From CAZDVK01 sp964508915 (GTDB lineage Bacteria > Pseudomonadota > Alphaproteobacteria > Paracaedibacterales > CAIULA01): 64,000 nucleotides of DNA. This document shows, piece after piece, positions 8,923-17,908 of this stretch. Location: assembly GCA_964508915.1 (NCBI GenBank), contig CAZDVK010000001.1, positions 62,001-126,000 of the forward strand, given 5' to 3'. Numbering within the stretch: position 1 is the stretch's first letter; the number at the start of each line of letters is the position of its first letter. The position numbers and the translations under genes were made by a program. The notes below the pieces were generated by a model. The model searched no databases and was not told where the DNA came from. It saw nothing but the letters and a program-made list of their open reading frames with translations.

Positions 8923-10587
8923 ATGATCGAGTTGTGGGAAGAGTTTTACTGCACTTTTTTAAAATCATTAGAGCAAAAAGAAACAATTGACGCTGATGAT
9001 GCAGAATCTTTTTGCCCCAATAGTTTCCAAGAAATTTTTGTACGATATTCAGAAGACTTAGGTAAAATACTTCAAAACATTACCGATGGTAATCTCAAAA
9101 AGGAAATCGTTCCTTCAAAAGATGATAAACGTTTTTTAGACCCTGAATGGCAAGAAAACCCTATTTTTAATTTAATTAAACAAAACTATTTACTAAATTG
9201 TAAATATACTTGGGAAATTTTGGGGCAGGGAAAAAAGAAAAGCAAAAAAGACCCTTTTATCCAAAACATACTGAATGCTTTGGCGCCTACGAATTTTCCT
9301 TTATCGAATCCGTCTGTTATTCGCGAAACCTTGGAAAAACAAGGGGAAAATGTTCAAAAGGGAATAAACACTTTTTTCGAAAAATACCTGTCTGATGGAA
9401 CATTCTTACCAGAACAAACAGACGTTAAAGCTTTTAAAATTGGTAAAAATATTGCAAAAACCAAAGGGGCAGTTGTTTTTGAAAATGAAATTTTCCAACT
9501 CATCGAATATTACCCCACACAAAAGGAAAATGTCCAAAACCCCCTTCTGATCGTACCACCGTGGATTAACAAATATTATATTTTTGATTTGGCAGAAGAT
9601 AAGTCTTTTGTGAAGTGGAACCTTGAACAAGGTCGAAAAGTGTACTTAATTTCATGGGTCAATGCAGACCCGTCTTACCACGACGTGGGGTTGGAGGCAT
9701 TTTTGAAAAAGGGGGTTTTAAAGGCTATTCAGGTAATTCATGCTAAAAACCCACATGTTAAACTTAACACGTTGGGGTTCTGTGTAGGTGGCATTGCTTT
9801 AGCAGCGGCATTGGCCTTGTTAAAAGATAAACAAGAAAAATACTGCATATCAGCTACATTTTTAGCAACGCCTTTTGATTTTTCAAAATTATCAGATTTA
9901 GCCACATTAGTTAGTAAGGATTCCATTGAAAGCACAATGAAATTGATGGAAAAACATGGAATTCTTCCAGGTAGCCATTTGATGCAAGCTTTTAGCTTTT
10001 TAAGGGATAATGATTTAATTTGGAACAATTTTATCAATACCTATTTGATGGGGAAAAGACCAAAAGCCAATGATTTTTTGTATTGGAACAGCGATTGCAC
10101 GAACCTTCCTAAGAAAATGCATTCTGAATATTTGAAAATTATTTCAACCAACAGTTTGTTAAAGAAAACGGGTATGTGTGTATCCAATGAAAAAATTAGT
10201 TTTCATCAATTGTGTGTTCCAACTTTTATTGTGGCAACAAAACGTGATCATATTGTTCCCTGGAAAGCTGCTTTTGAGGGGTGCCGTGTTCTTCAGCAAA
10301 CAACTTTCGTTTTGGGTGATTCTGGGCATGTGGCTGGAATTATGAACCACCCAAGCAAAAAGAAATATAACCATTGGGTGAATAAACAGGCAGTGGACAA
10401 CGCAGGCGGATGGATCAAAACAGCTGAAGAAAAAGAAGGTTCTTGGTGGTTAACGTGGAGTGATTGGCTTCAAAAATTTGATGGTCCTTTAACGAAGGCG
10501 AAGTCACCCAGAAAAAAAGAGATTATTGAGCCGGCACCCGGCCGGTATGCCATGGACCCATCGCCTGTTATTCATTCTAGGGAATAA
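8923..10587 (+). CDS. phaC: Class I polyhydroxyalkanoate synthase
   Basis: Polymerises hydroxyacyl-CoA into cytoplasmic PHA granules, a carbon store. 554 residues, normal for class I PhaC. The catalytic triad is visible: Cys287 in the lipase-like box GFCVGG, Asp442 in TKRDHIVPW and His469 in GDSGHVAGIMNHP. The family block SWVNADPSYHDVGLE is also present. A G-rich Shine-Dalgarno region precedes the ATG. No phaA, phaB or phasin gene is adjacent, so monomer supply must be encoded elsewhere. A palindromic repeat lies just downstream and may end transcription. Confidence 0.95.
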   Translation: MIELWEEFYCTFLKSLEQKETIDADDAESFCPNSFQEIFVRYSEDLGKILQNITDGNLKKEIVPSKDDKRFLDPEWQENPIFNLIKQNYLLNCKYTWEILGQGKKKSKKDPFIQNILNALAPTNFPLSNPSVIRETLEKQGENVQKGINTFFEKYLSDGTFLPEQTDVKAFKIGKNIAKTKGAVVFENEIFQLIEYYPTQKENVQNPLLIVPPWINKYYIFDLAEDKSFVKWNLEQGRKVYLISWVNADPSYHDVGLEAFLKKGVLKAIQVIHAKNPHVKLNTLGFCVGGIALAAALALLKDKQEKYCISATFLATPFDFSKLSDLATLVSKDSIESTMKLMEKHGILPGSHLMQAFSFLRDNDLIWNNFINTYLMGKRPKANDFLYWNSDCTNLPKKMHSEYLKIISTNSLLKKTGMCVSNEKISFHQLCVPTFIVATKRDHIVPWKAAFEGCRVLQQTTFVLGDSGHVAGIMNHPSKKKYNHWVNKQAVDNAGGWIKTAEEKEGSWWLTWSDWLQKFDGPLTKAKSPRKKEIIEPAPGRYAMDPSPVIHSRE

Positions 10588-10623
10588 TTTAGCGAAAGTC
10601 TTGCAATTTGCGTATAAACCGAA

Positions 10624-10705
10624 CGTCATCGCGAACCCCGCATGGGGTGTGGCGATCCAGTATTTTTAATGGATTGCTTCGTCGCTTTAGCTCCTCGCAA
10701 TGACG
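10624..10705. repeat. Imperfect palindromic intergenic repeat element
   Basis: An 82-bp inverted-repeat unit between convergent phaC and rarA. The ends are CGTCATCGCGA (10624-10634) and TCGCAATGACG (10695-10705), reverse complements with one mismatch. A nested pair GGCGATCCA / TGGATTGCT sits inside. The right arm, TGGATTGCTTCGTCGC followed by CTCCTCGCAATGACG, is a type of dispersed palindrome known from many bacterial genomes. I found no second copy in this window. It could fold into a long RNA hairpin in either direction and serve as a bidirectional terminator. Confidence 0.7.
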
Positions 10706-10716
10706 ATGAAGTGTAC

Positions 10717-12039
10717 TCAAATTATGGTGTTCTCACTATATTTTATTTTTTGTTGTCTTAAATTGTTGAGTTCATAAAGGCGCTTTAGAATTTTTTCTTC
10801 GTGGCCAATTCCTTTTGGGGCATAGAATGTATGGCGTGGCATGGAATCTGGAAAATAATTTTGCCCAGAAACCCCTGATTCCGTATCGTGGTCATACATA
10901 TACCCTTTGCCATAGCCTAGATTTTTCATGAGTTGTGTTGGCGCATTTAAAATATGCGCAGGGGGAGGAAGGGAGCCTGTTTCGTCAGCTTTTTGAAGGG
11001 CCTTTTTATAAGCCACGTAAACGGCATTTGATTTGGGCGCCATGGACAAATAAACTACACATTGTGCCAAAGCTAATTCTCCTTCAGGGGACCCCAAAAA
11101 GTCGTAAGCTCTTTGTGCTGCCATGGCCTGCTCTAAAGCTTTTGGATCCGCAAGGCCAATGTCTTCTACAGCCATTCGAATTAAACGCCTTGCTATAAAT
11201 TTTAAGTCTTCACCACCTTGTACCATGCGGCAAAACCAATATAAAGAAGCATCTGGGTCTGATCCACGTATTGATTTATGAAGTGCACTAATTAAGTTGT
11301 AATGGCCCTCTTGCGCTTTGTCGTAAATGGGGGGCCTTTTTTGCAAAATACTGCTTAATTGTTCAGGTGTTAATAGGGGCTCAACGTCATACAGAAATAG
11401 ACTTTCTGCAAAATTTAAAATAGTTCGTCCATCGCCGTCAGCCATGCGAATGAGTGTTTGTCTGCTTTCTGGCGTCAGAGGGAGTGATTTTTTTTCAAAA
11501 CTTTCTGCCCTTTGAAGAAGTAACTCCAGGTGTTCTTCTTGAAGCCGTTGCAGAACCAAAACATGACACCGTGATAAAAGGGCTGCATTCAGTCCAAAAG
11601 ATGGGTTTTCTGTTGTGGCACCAACCAGGGTTATTGTGCCATCTTCAAGAGAAGGCAAAAATGCATCTTGCTGAGCCCGGTTAAAACGGTGAATTTCATC
11701 AACGAATAGCAGTGTGTTTTGACCCAAAAGTTTTCGTTCTTTTGCTGTTTCAAAAGCTTTTTTTAAATCAGAAACGCCACCTACGATGGCAGACACGCAG
11801 TCAAAGGCAAAGTTTACTTCTTTTGCTAACAACCGTGCTAGGGTTGTTTTTCCACATCCCGGCGGCCCCCATAGTATTATGGACGGCAGCTTTTTTGCTT
11901 CTAAAAAGCGCCTCAGGGGTTTTTGTTCCCCCAATATAGGGTCTTGTCCAACAATATCATTAATATTTTTAGGGCGCAGGCGCTCAGCCAATGGCGCACC
12001 TTCTTTAATATTTTTTTCAAATAGGCTAGGGGTTTTCAA
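10717..12039 (-). CDS. rarA: Replication-associated recombination protein A (AAA+ ATPase)
   Basis: RarA/MgsA, a clamp-loader-like AAA+ ATPase acting at stalled replication forks. The frame stays open into tRNA-Leu, so the true start must follow the tRNA. The best candidate is TTG at 12037-12039, giving 440 residues, the normal length, with PLAERLRPKNINDIVGQ close to the N-terminus as in homologues. Walker A is GPPGCGKTTLA, Walker B is LLFVDEIHRFN, sensor 1 is GATTENPSF, and the C-terminal tetramerisation domain includes YDFLGSPEGELALAQ. Only 35 nt separate it from the tRNA, so it is probably transcribed with it. Start codon moderately uncertain. Confidence 0.93.
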   Translation of the reverse strand: MKTPSLFEKNIKEGAPLAERLRPKNINDIVGQDPILGEQKPLRRFLEAKKLPSIILWGPPGCGKTTLARLLAKEVNFAFDCVSAIVGGVSDLKKAFETAKERKLLGQNTLLFVDEIHRFNRAQQDAFLPSLEDGTITLVGATTENPSFGLNAALLSRCHVLVLQRLQEEHLELLLQRAESFEKKSLPLTPESRQTLIRMADGDGRTILNFAESLFLYDVEPLLTPEQLSSILQKRPPIYDKAQEGHYNLISALHKSIRGSDPDASLYWFCRMVQGGEDLKFIARRLIRMAVEDIGLADPKALEQAMAAQRAYDFLGSPEGELALAQCVVYLSMAPKSNAVYVAYKKALQKADETGSLPPPAHILNAPTQLMKNLGYGKGYMYDHDTESGVSGQNYFPDSMPRHTFYAPKGIGHEEKILKRLYELNNLRQQKIKYSENTII

Positions 12040-12074
12040 AGGGAGTAGACTCTTTCTAGTGAATAGAGCAATTA

Positions 12075-12161
12075 TGGTGCGGTCGAGAAGACTCGAACTT
12101 CCAAGGGTTTTCACCCACAACGACCTCAACGTTGCGCGTATACCAATTCCGCCACGACCGC
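12075..12161 (-). tRNA. tRNA-Leu (anticodon GAG)
   Basis: 87 nt including an encoded CCA. Read on the minus strand it starts GCGGTCGTGGCGGAATTGG and ends CGACCGCACCA, giving a 7-bp acceptor stem. The anticodon stem CAACG/CGTTG encloses the loop TTGAGGT, with anticodon GAG. The long variable arm and GTTCGAGTC T-loop fit a class II leucine tRNA. rarA begins 35 nt downstream on the same strand. Confidence 0.96.
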
Positions 12162-12170
12162 GATGGGAAA

Positions 12171-12199
12171 AATTTAGCAAAATAAGCTTATGAAAGCAA
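12171..12199 (-). promoter_or_regulatory. Likely promoter of tRNA-Leu/rarA
   Basis: Read on the minus strand: TTGCTT (plus positions 12194-12199), 17-bp spacer, TAAATT (12171-12176), placing the start site a few bases before the tRNA 5' end at 12161. Spacing and position are good; the hexamers are moderate matches. Confidence 0.45.
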
Positions 12200-12285
12200 A
12201 TAGAATGGAAAGTTACTTCTTTTTATGCCCTTTTTAATTGTATAGTGTCACCTTAAAGTAGCGATGTTTTGGGCAGGGGTAGTAT

Positions 12286-13446
12286 ATGGTAAAGCGGGTG
12301 ACTATTTTTGGGTCTACAGGTTCTATTGGTGTTAGCACAGTCGATGTGATTTTACAGCATCCAGGAATTTTTCACGTGGTTGCGTTAACGGCTCAGAACA
12401 ATGTAGATAAACTCATTGAACAGTGTCACCAACTGCAGCCTGACTACGCTGTTATTGGAAATGAATCTTTATATGACCGTTTAAAAGAAGGTCTTCAGGG
12501 GCTACGCACACAACCTGCTTGCGGGGCCCAGGCCATTGTTGAAATAGCACAAATTCCAGCTGACTGTTTTATGGCTGCAATTTTGGGAACAGCTGGCCTT
12601 CATGCAACCTATACAGCGCTTTCCCATGGAACGGTAGTGGCCTTGGCTAACAAAGAATCGTTAGTTGCAAGTGGCCAAATTATGACCCAACAAGCAAAAC
12701 GTTGTGGGGCAAAGTTAGTGCCAGTTGATTCTGAACATAGTGCCATTTTTCAGGTGTTTGAAGATCAAAACAAAGCTCATATTGAAAAAATTATTTTAAC
12801 GGCATCTGGTGGCCCTTTTTACAAAAAGTCACTAGAGGAATTAAAAGACATTACGCCAGAACAAGCGGTTAAACACCCCAATTGGTCTATGGGGGCTAAA
12901 ATTTCTGTGGATTCAGCTACTTTGATGAATAAAGGCCTTGAAGTGATTGAAGCGCACCATCTGTTTCAAATGGATGAATCAAAAATTGATGTGGTTATTC
13001 ACCCGCAATCTATCATTCATTCTATGGTGGCTTATGATGATGGTTCTGTTTTGGCGCAAATGGGGGTACCTGATATGCGTACACCTATTTCGTATGGCCT
13101 GTTTTGGCCAAAACGTTTACCTAATAATGTTGAACGTCTGAACTTACCGAAATTACAAAACTTAACGTTTTTTGATGCAGATGAAACCCGTTTTGAAGCC
13201 CTGAAATTAGCCCGTGAAAGCCTAAGAACAGGCAAAACATTAATTTTTAATACAGCGAATGAAATAGCCGTAGATCAATTTCTGAAATGTCACATTCCAT
13301 TTTTAGGGATTATGGAACATGTTAAAAATGCTTTAAATCACTTTTCATTTAATCTTCCACAGTCGTTAGAGGAAGTTTTGTTTCAAGATGCTGAGGTGAG
13401 GAAATTACAACCACTTTCTGCTGGTAAAAAATACAAAACTGCATAA
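12286..13446 (+). CDS. dxr: 1-deoxy-D-xylulose 5-phosphate reductoisomerase
   Basis: Makes 2-C-methyl-D-erythritol 4-phosphate, the committed step of the MEP isoprenoid pathway. 386 residues, family-typical. The NADPH site is IFGSTGSIGVSTVDVI at the N-terminus. Catalytic-domain motifs follow: LANKESLVASG, the metal-binding PVDSEHSAIFQ, TASGGPF, HPNWSMGAKISVDSATLMNKGLE (seen as consecutive blocks) and VIHPQSIIHSMV. The ATG has a GGCAGGGG ribosome site. It is followed after 32 nt by glmS. Confidence 0.97.
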   Translation: MVKRVTIFGSTGSIGVSTVDVILQHPGIFHVVALTAQNNVDKLIEQCHQLQPDYAVIGNESLYDRLKEGLQGLRTQPACGAQAIVEIAQIPADCFMAAILGTAGLHATYTALSHGTVVALANKESLVASGQIMTQQAKRCGAKLVPVDSEHSAIFQVFEDQNKAHIEKIILTASGGPFYKKSLEELKDITPEQAVKHPNWSMGAKISVDSATLMNKGLEVIEAHHLFQMDESKIDVVIHPQSIIHSMVAYDDGSVLAQMGVPDMRTPISYGLFWPKRLPNNVERLNLPKLQNLTFFDADETRFEALKLARESLRTGKTLIFNTANEIAVDQFLKCHIPFLGIMEHVKNALNHFSFNLPQSLEEVLFQDAEVRKLQPLSAGKKYKTA

Positions 13447-13478
13447 AAATGCATTCATAAACATAGGATTATAGATAT

Positions 13479-15314
13479 ATGTGTGGAATTTTTGGCGTTA
13501 TTAGCTCAAAGCCTGTGGCAGAGCGTTTGTTGGAAGGTTTGTCACGTCTTGAATATAGAGGGTATGATTCGGCCGGCCTTGCAACGATTATCGACGGGGC
13601 TATTGAACGGCGCCGTTCGCCGGGGAAGCTTTCTAATTTAAAAGATTTGGTAGAGGCGTCCCCCCTTGAGGGAACAGCAGGTATAAGTCACACCCGGTGG
13701 GCCACACACGGGGCAGCTACTGAATTGAATGCGCACCCCCATTCGAACACTCAAATTGCGGTGGTGCATAATGGAATTATTGAAAATTTTTCAACATTGC
13801 GCCAGGAATTAACAGCCCACGGCTTTCAATTTGAAAGTGAAACAGATACAGAAGTGGTTGTACACCTTCTTGAATATTACTTGAAAGAAACAGGTGAGTT
13901 TCAAACGGCCTTTCAAAAAACTTTGAAGCGTCTGAAGGGTGCCTTTGCGCTGGCCATATTGTATTCTAAAATGCCACAAACCATATTTTTTGCACGCCAA
14001 GGTAGCCCGTTGGTTATCGGCCAGGGGGATGATGCCTGGTACGTGGCATCCGATGCTTTGTCATTTTCCAGCTGGACAAACGCCGCATGTTATTTGGAAG
14101 AAGGTGATTTGGGGTTCATTCAGCAAAACGACGAAGGGTTCCAGAAGGTTGTTTTTAATTGCGTAGGCGAAACTGTAAACCGACCAACAACCAAAACATC
14201 TTTCACGGCAGAATCGGCGACCAAGGCAGATTTTAATCATTTTATGCTTAAAGAAATCCATGAACAGCCCACGGTTTTAAGTCACACGCTTCAGTCATTT
14301 TTGCCGTTAGAGGAAAAAAATATACACTTTCAAGGGGTAGATATTGATTGGGCGAAATATGATAGAATTAGCATTTTGGCATGTGGTACATCGTATTTTG
14401 CGGGCTGTGTGGCCAAATATTGGTTTGAAACTTACGCAAAAATAGCTGTCGATGTAGAAATTGCATCAGAATACCGGTATCGCAACCCTGTTTTGCCAGA
14501 AAAAACGTTATATGTTGTTATTTCCCAATCGGGTGAAACCATCGACACACTGCATGCCATGCGGTTTGTTCAAAAAGAAGGTAAAAAAGTTTTGGCTTTG
14601 GTCAATGTTCCGTACAGTTCTATTGCCCGGGAAGCTGATTATTCTTTGCAAATATTGGCCGGCCCTGAAATTGGTGTGGCATCGACAAAGGCCTTTACGG
14701 CACAGCTAATGATTTTGGCGGGGCTATGTTTACAAGCTGCCCATCAAAAACAAACGTTGGTAGAGCAGGGGCTTTATGAAGCTTTGCAAGCTGTTCCTGG
14801 AATGATGAGCCACGGCCTTCGCGATACAGCAACATACAAGATTTTGGCAAAACAGCTGGTGGAAGCTAAGCATGCTTTGTATTTAGGGCGCGGGAGCCTG
14901 TACCCTATAGCCTGTGAAGGGGCACTTAAGCTTAAGGAAATTTCCTATATTCATGCCGAAGCTTATGCAGCTGGTGAACTGAAACATGGGCCCATCGCCT
15001 TGATTGATACCACCATGCCTGTTGTGGTTTTGGCACCCCATAACGATTGGTTTGATAAAACCTTATCGAATATGCAAGAGGTTTTAGCCCGAGGTGCCCG
15101 GCTTGTGTGTATTACAGACCCGTTAGGGTCAGAAGCCATTGAATCCCAAATGGAAGAAACTATCCCCTTGGTGGTGTTGCCAACATCACATGCCTTTGTT
15201 CAACCCTTTTTGGTAACATTAGCAGCCCAGTTATTGGCGTATTACGTGGCATTACTGAAGGGGACTGATATTGACCAGCCTCGCAACTTAGCTAAATCCG
15301 TTACGGTGGAGTAA
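13479..15314 (+). CDS. glmS: Glucosamine-fructose-6-phosphate aminotransferase (isomerizing)
   Basis: Makes glucosamine 6-phosphate for peptidoglycan and LPS. 611 residues, full length. The N-terminal glutamine amidotransferase domain begins with Cys as residue 2 (MCGIFGVI), followed by RWATHG and the HNGIIENF loop. Two SIS sugar-isomerase domains follow, with CGTSYFAG and SQSGETIDTL in the first, and the C-terminal DQPRNLAKSVTVE signature closes the protein. It lies 6 nt upstream of a HAD hydrolase gene and is probably in an operon with dxr and that gene. Confidence 0.98.
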   Translation: MCGIFGVISSKPVAERLLEGLSRLEYRGYDSAGLATIIDGAIERRRSPGKLSNLKDLVEASPLEGTAGISHTRWATHGAATELNAHPHSNTQIAVVHNGIIENFSTLRQELTAHGFQFESETDTEVVVHLLEYYLKETGEFQTAFQKTLKRLKGAFALAILYSKMPQTIFFARQGSPLVIGQGDDAWYVASDALSFSSWTNAACYLEEGDLGFIQQNDEGFQKVVFNCVGETVNRPTTKTSFTAESATKADFNHFMLKEIHEQPTVLSHTLQSFLPLEEKNIHFQGVDIDWAKYDRISILACGTSYFAGCVAKYWFETYAKIAVDVEIASEYRYRNPVLPEKTLYVVISQSGETIDTLHAMRFVQKEGKKVLALVNVPYSSIAREADYSLQILAGPEIGVASTKAFTAQLMILAGLCLQAAHQKQTLVEQGLYEALQAVPGMMSHGLRDTATYKILAKQLVEAKHALYLGRGSLYPIACEGALKLKEISYIHAEAYAAGELKHGPIALIDTTMPVVVLAPHNDWFDKTLSNMQEVLARGARLVCITDPLGSEAIESQMEETIPLVVLPTSHAFVQPFLVTLAAQLLAYYVALLKGTDIDQPRNLAKSVTVE

Positions 15315-15320
15315 AATAAG

Positions 15321-16160
15321 ATGATTTCTTCATTCCTTGATAATTATGATGTGTTATTTGTTGATTTGTGGGGGGTAACCCATAACGGCAAAACCCCTTT
15401 TCCTGGTTCTATGGAGGTTTTCAAATACTTCAAAGATAATGGAAAACATGTTTACCTTTTATCAAACGCTCCGCGCATGCCAGACGCTGCCATTAAAAAG
15501 TTAACAGAAATGGGGGTTCCCAGACACTTTTATGATGATTTGATGACGTCTGGTTTTGAATGTCATAACCATTTAAAAGATAGGCCTGATGACTTTTATA
15601 ACGGCCTTGGCAAAAACTTATTTCACCTAGGCCCTGAACGGGATAAAAACTTGTTTACCAGTCTTGATTATACTGAGGTGAGCACTATCAGTGATGCTGA
15701 TTTTATTTTGATCACAGGCACTGAAAAGTGGGATTGTACATTGGCTGATTACGAAGAAATTTTAAAGTCTGCCCTTGAAAAAAGTTTGCCTGCTATTTGT
15801 GCCAACCCTGACCTGCAGGTTTTTTATGGAAACGATTTGGTTTTATGTTCCGGTTCCATTGCCAAGGAATATGAAAGAATGGGGGGAACCGTCCGTTATC
15901 ATGGCAAGCCAGACACGTGTGTTTATGAAACACTTTACCACATGGCATGCACGCAGACTGGACAAAAGATTGCAAAAGAGAAAATCCTCATGGTGGGTGA
16001 TTCTTTAAGAACAGACATTAAAGGTGCCAACAATTTTGGTATTCATAGTTTGTTGGTTCTAACAGGATTGCACGGGCAAGAAAGCCCGGAATCTTTAAAG
16101 AATTTATCTGAAAAATATCAGGCATTTCCAACACATGTTAAAAATATGCTGGCATTGTAG
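15321..16160 (+). CDS. HAD superfamily class IIA hydrolase
   Basis: Haloacid-dehalogenase-fold phosphatase of the class IIA group often found in alphaproteobacteria (TIGR01459-like). 279 residues. Motif I is FVDLWGVTHNGKTPFPG with the nucleophilic Asp, motif II is YLLSNAPR, and motif IV is MVGDSLRTDIKGANNFGIHSL. The substrate is unknown; related enzymes dephosphorylate sugar phosphates or nucleotides. Its position 6 nt after glmS suggests co-expression with amino-sugar synthesis, but that is only context. Confidence 0.88.
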   Translation: MISSFLDNYDVLFVDLWGVTHNGKTPFPGSMEVFKYFKDNGKHVYLLSNAPRMPDAAIKKLTEMGVPRHFYDDLMTSGFECHNHLKDRPDDFYNGLGKNLFHLGPERDKNLFTSLDYTEVSTISDADFILITGTEKWDCTLADYEEILKSALEKSLPAICANPDLQVFYGNDLVLCSGSIAKEYERMGGTVRYHGKPDTCVYETLYHMACTQTGQKIAKEKILMVGDSLRTDIKGANNFGIHSLLVLTGLHGQESPESLKNLSEKYQAFPTHVKNMLAL

Positions 16161-16228
16161 ACGGTAGACCTTGAAAATAAAATAATAGAACCTATATAAG
16201 TCTGTATTGTTTTCAAATAATTATCGGG

Positions 16229-17434
16229 ATGTTTATAAACATGCATATGAAAGAGATTTTGATCTTAATTTCTTTGATTTTTTCTACAGTTTCTCAGGCC
16301 TCAGACTCTGATGATCCTGACGCCCTTTTTGTGCCATCCACCCCAGGTGTTTTGACAGGTGCGGCCTTGAGTCGATTGGCAACAGACATGGTGGAAGGAA
16401 GGGATTTACAGTTTATGAGAATGCTCATCAACAGTTTTAGTGCAGCTGGGGATGACGATATGCCAGATTCAGAGGCCCTTGAAGAAGCTAGGTTAGAAGA
16501 TTTTCGCGAAACTGATGTATGTAAAAAATTAATGAGCTTAGGAATCCCAGAACATCTTTTTGAAGGTGAGGTTATGCAAAGGGCTGCTTTACGGCAACAA
16601 AGTCACTTAATGGATTGTGATGAAAAAGATGACGCCATTAAAACGATGGCGATGGGTATGAAAAAAGGCATGCGTCGGGAATTTTTAGAAACATTTGAAA
16701 AAATTCGTTCGGATGAGGTGGCAAGGCAAGTAGCTATGTGCCGTGCTCAAAAGAAAGCAGAAAAAGAAGCTGCAGAAAAGGCTAGAGAAGAAGAGACTGC
16801 TGCCTTAGCTGCAGCAGCACCAGCCCGCAAGGGTGCTGCCAGATCAGCAGCTGAAGTATTCAGGGTAAGCGCAGAAATTACAGAAGCTGTTCGTAGAATG
16901 GCTGTTCTTACATATGGTGATGCGGTCACCGTGGGTGAGCTACCTTTAAGCAGTTCCCTACGAACAAAAATTAAGAGTATGGGGGACAGTAGAGTAAGTA
17001 AACATGCGGTTAGATTAAAGCACGCTAAGGACAGGGCCGCTGGCGCAAGTGGTTTTGCTGTAAGAGACGAGGGAGTGGTCGAGGAAAGAATAACGGAATC
17101 TGAAAAATGGGCTGCTCTTTTATTAAAGGTATTTCAGGAAAGTGGATTTAGTCGTGCAGAAGCAGAAGAAAAAGCCATAGCTTATATTTTGCATCAAAAA
17201 AACATGGGGCCTGATCCTGAACTTGATTTTGACGTGTACACTAAGATTTTATCACATATGTTATCGATAAAGCAGAAAGCTGAGGCCGGAGAGGTTGCCT
17301 TTTATGGAAGACATGTAGAAGGGGTAACAAATACAGTTGATGAAACTAATGTGCAGGTAATGTCCCTTGAGGATTTTAAGCATTTGTATCCCGATCTTTT
17401 GGCAGATGGTGCCGATAGTAAGCGGAGTAAGTAA
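16229..17434 (+). CDS. Exported orphan protein with a charged, Ala-rich helical centre
   Basis: 401 residues, no family recognised. The N-terminus is a signal peptide ending about SQAS; ATG codons at 16229, 16241 and 16247 all keep it, and only the first has a nearby GGG, so the start is uncertain by six codons. After an acidic segment (DSDDPDALF), residues about 150-210 are rich in Lys, Glu and Ala and look like a long helix or coiled coil. A second helical domain follows from about 280. It lies between the HAD gene and the hemF duplication, with convergent orientation to the latter. Possibly an envelope or host-directed protein; this is speculative. Confidence 0.65.
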   Translation: MFINMHMKEILILISLIFSTVSQASDSDDPDALFVPSTPGVLTGAALSRLATDMVEGRDLQFMRMLINSFSAAGDDDMPDSEALEEARLEDFRETDVCKKLMSLGIPEHLFEGEVMQRAALRQQSHLMDCDEKDDAIKTMAMGMKKGMRREFLETFEKIRSDEVARQVAMCRAQKKAEKEAAEKAREEETAALAAAAPARKGAARSAAEVFRVSAEITEAVRRMAVLTYGDAVTVGELPLSSSLRTKIKSMGDSRVSKHAVRLKHAKDRAAGASGFAVRDEGVVEERITESEKWAALLLKVFQESGFSRAEAEEKAIAYILHQKNMGPDPELDFDVYTKILSHMLSIKQKAEAGEVAFYGRHVEGVTNTVDETNVQVMSLEDFKHLYPDLLADGADSKRSK

Positions 17435-17443
17435 CAAGAAACA

Positions 17444-17469
17444 GGGCGCTTTCAAAACGAAAAGCGCCC
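17444..17469. terminator. Hairpin between convergent genes
   Basis: GGGCGCTTT (17444-17452) pairs with AAAGCGCCC (17461-17469) around an 8-nt loop. It follows the stop at 17434 by 9 nt. No strong T-tract follows on the plus strand, so it may be a weak bidirectional terminator. The right arm plus two upstream bases (GAAAAGCGCCC) recurs at 18836-18846. Confidence 0.5.
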
Positions 17470-17485
17470 AAAACTCAACAATTTC

Positions 17486-17886
17486 TTAAGGCCAATGGGC
17501 TTCAGGGGGCATTGACATTAAAATGCCCTCCACATTGCCGCCGGTTTTAAGGCCAAAAGCCGTTCCCCGGTCATACAGCAGGTTAAATTCTACGTAACGG
17601 CCCCGTTTGACCAGTTGTTTCAGTTTATCTTCACGGGTCCAGGGCTTATGCATGTGACGTTTCACAAGCTCCACATATGTATTCAGAAACGTTTCCCCAA
17701 CACCTTTTGTAAAAGCAAAGTCATGGTCAAAATTGCCGGTATTAATGTAGTCATAAAAAATACCACCAATGCCACGGGGTTCATTGCGGTGGGGTAGGTA
17801 AAAATATCTGTCACACCATTTTTTGTATTCTGTGTAATTATGACCTGCGTATTGATCACATACAGTTTCAAAGCTTTTGTGAAAAA
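17486..17886 (-). pseudogene. Truncated hemF copy (3' half only)
   Basis: Encodes residues about 158-290 of coproporphyrinogen III oxidase, identical in protein sequence to the C-terminal part of intact hemF at 18924. The N-terminal half is missing. The reading frame runs a few unrelated codons further upstream (to 17902), giving a fortuitous short open frame. Nucleotide differences from the intact gene are only three, all silent and all within the last 50 bp of the coding part. It cannot make an active enzyme: the substrate-pocket residues of the N-terminal half are absent. The near identity points to a recent duplication or ongoing gene conversion. Confidence 0.9.
17490..17886. repeat. 397-bp direct repeat, copy 1 (hemF 3' region)
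   Basis: Aligns without gaps to 18928-19324 at a constant offset of 1438 bp. By eye only two mismatches fall inside the repeat; both are close to its left end. The match ends on the right in an A-tract (five As here, eight in copy 2). Confidence 0.9.
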
Positions 17887-17908
17887 TACCAGACATTTCC
17901 AACGCATA

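Noticed and set aside
12040..12180. N-terminal extension of rarA across tRNA-Leu
   Set aside because: It is encoded by the tRNA itself and has no counterpart in RarA proteins.
11786..12193. 135-codon plus-strand frame opposite rarA and tRNA-Leu
   Set aside because: It is antisense to rarA and the tRNA, has no ribosome site and no recognisable domain.
17486..17902. A second functional hemF-like gene of 138 codons
   Set aside because: It lacks the N-terminal half of the enzyme, and its first few codons are unrelated to HemF; treated as a truncated copy.
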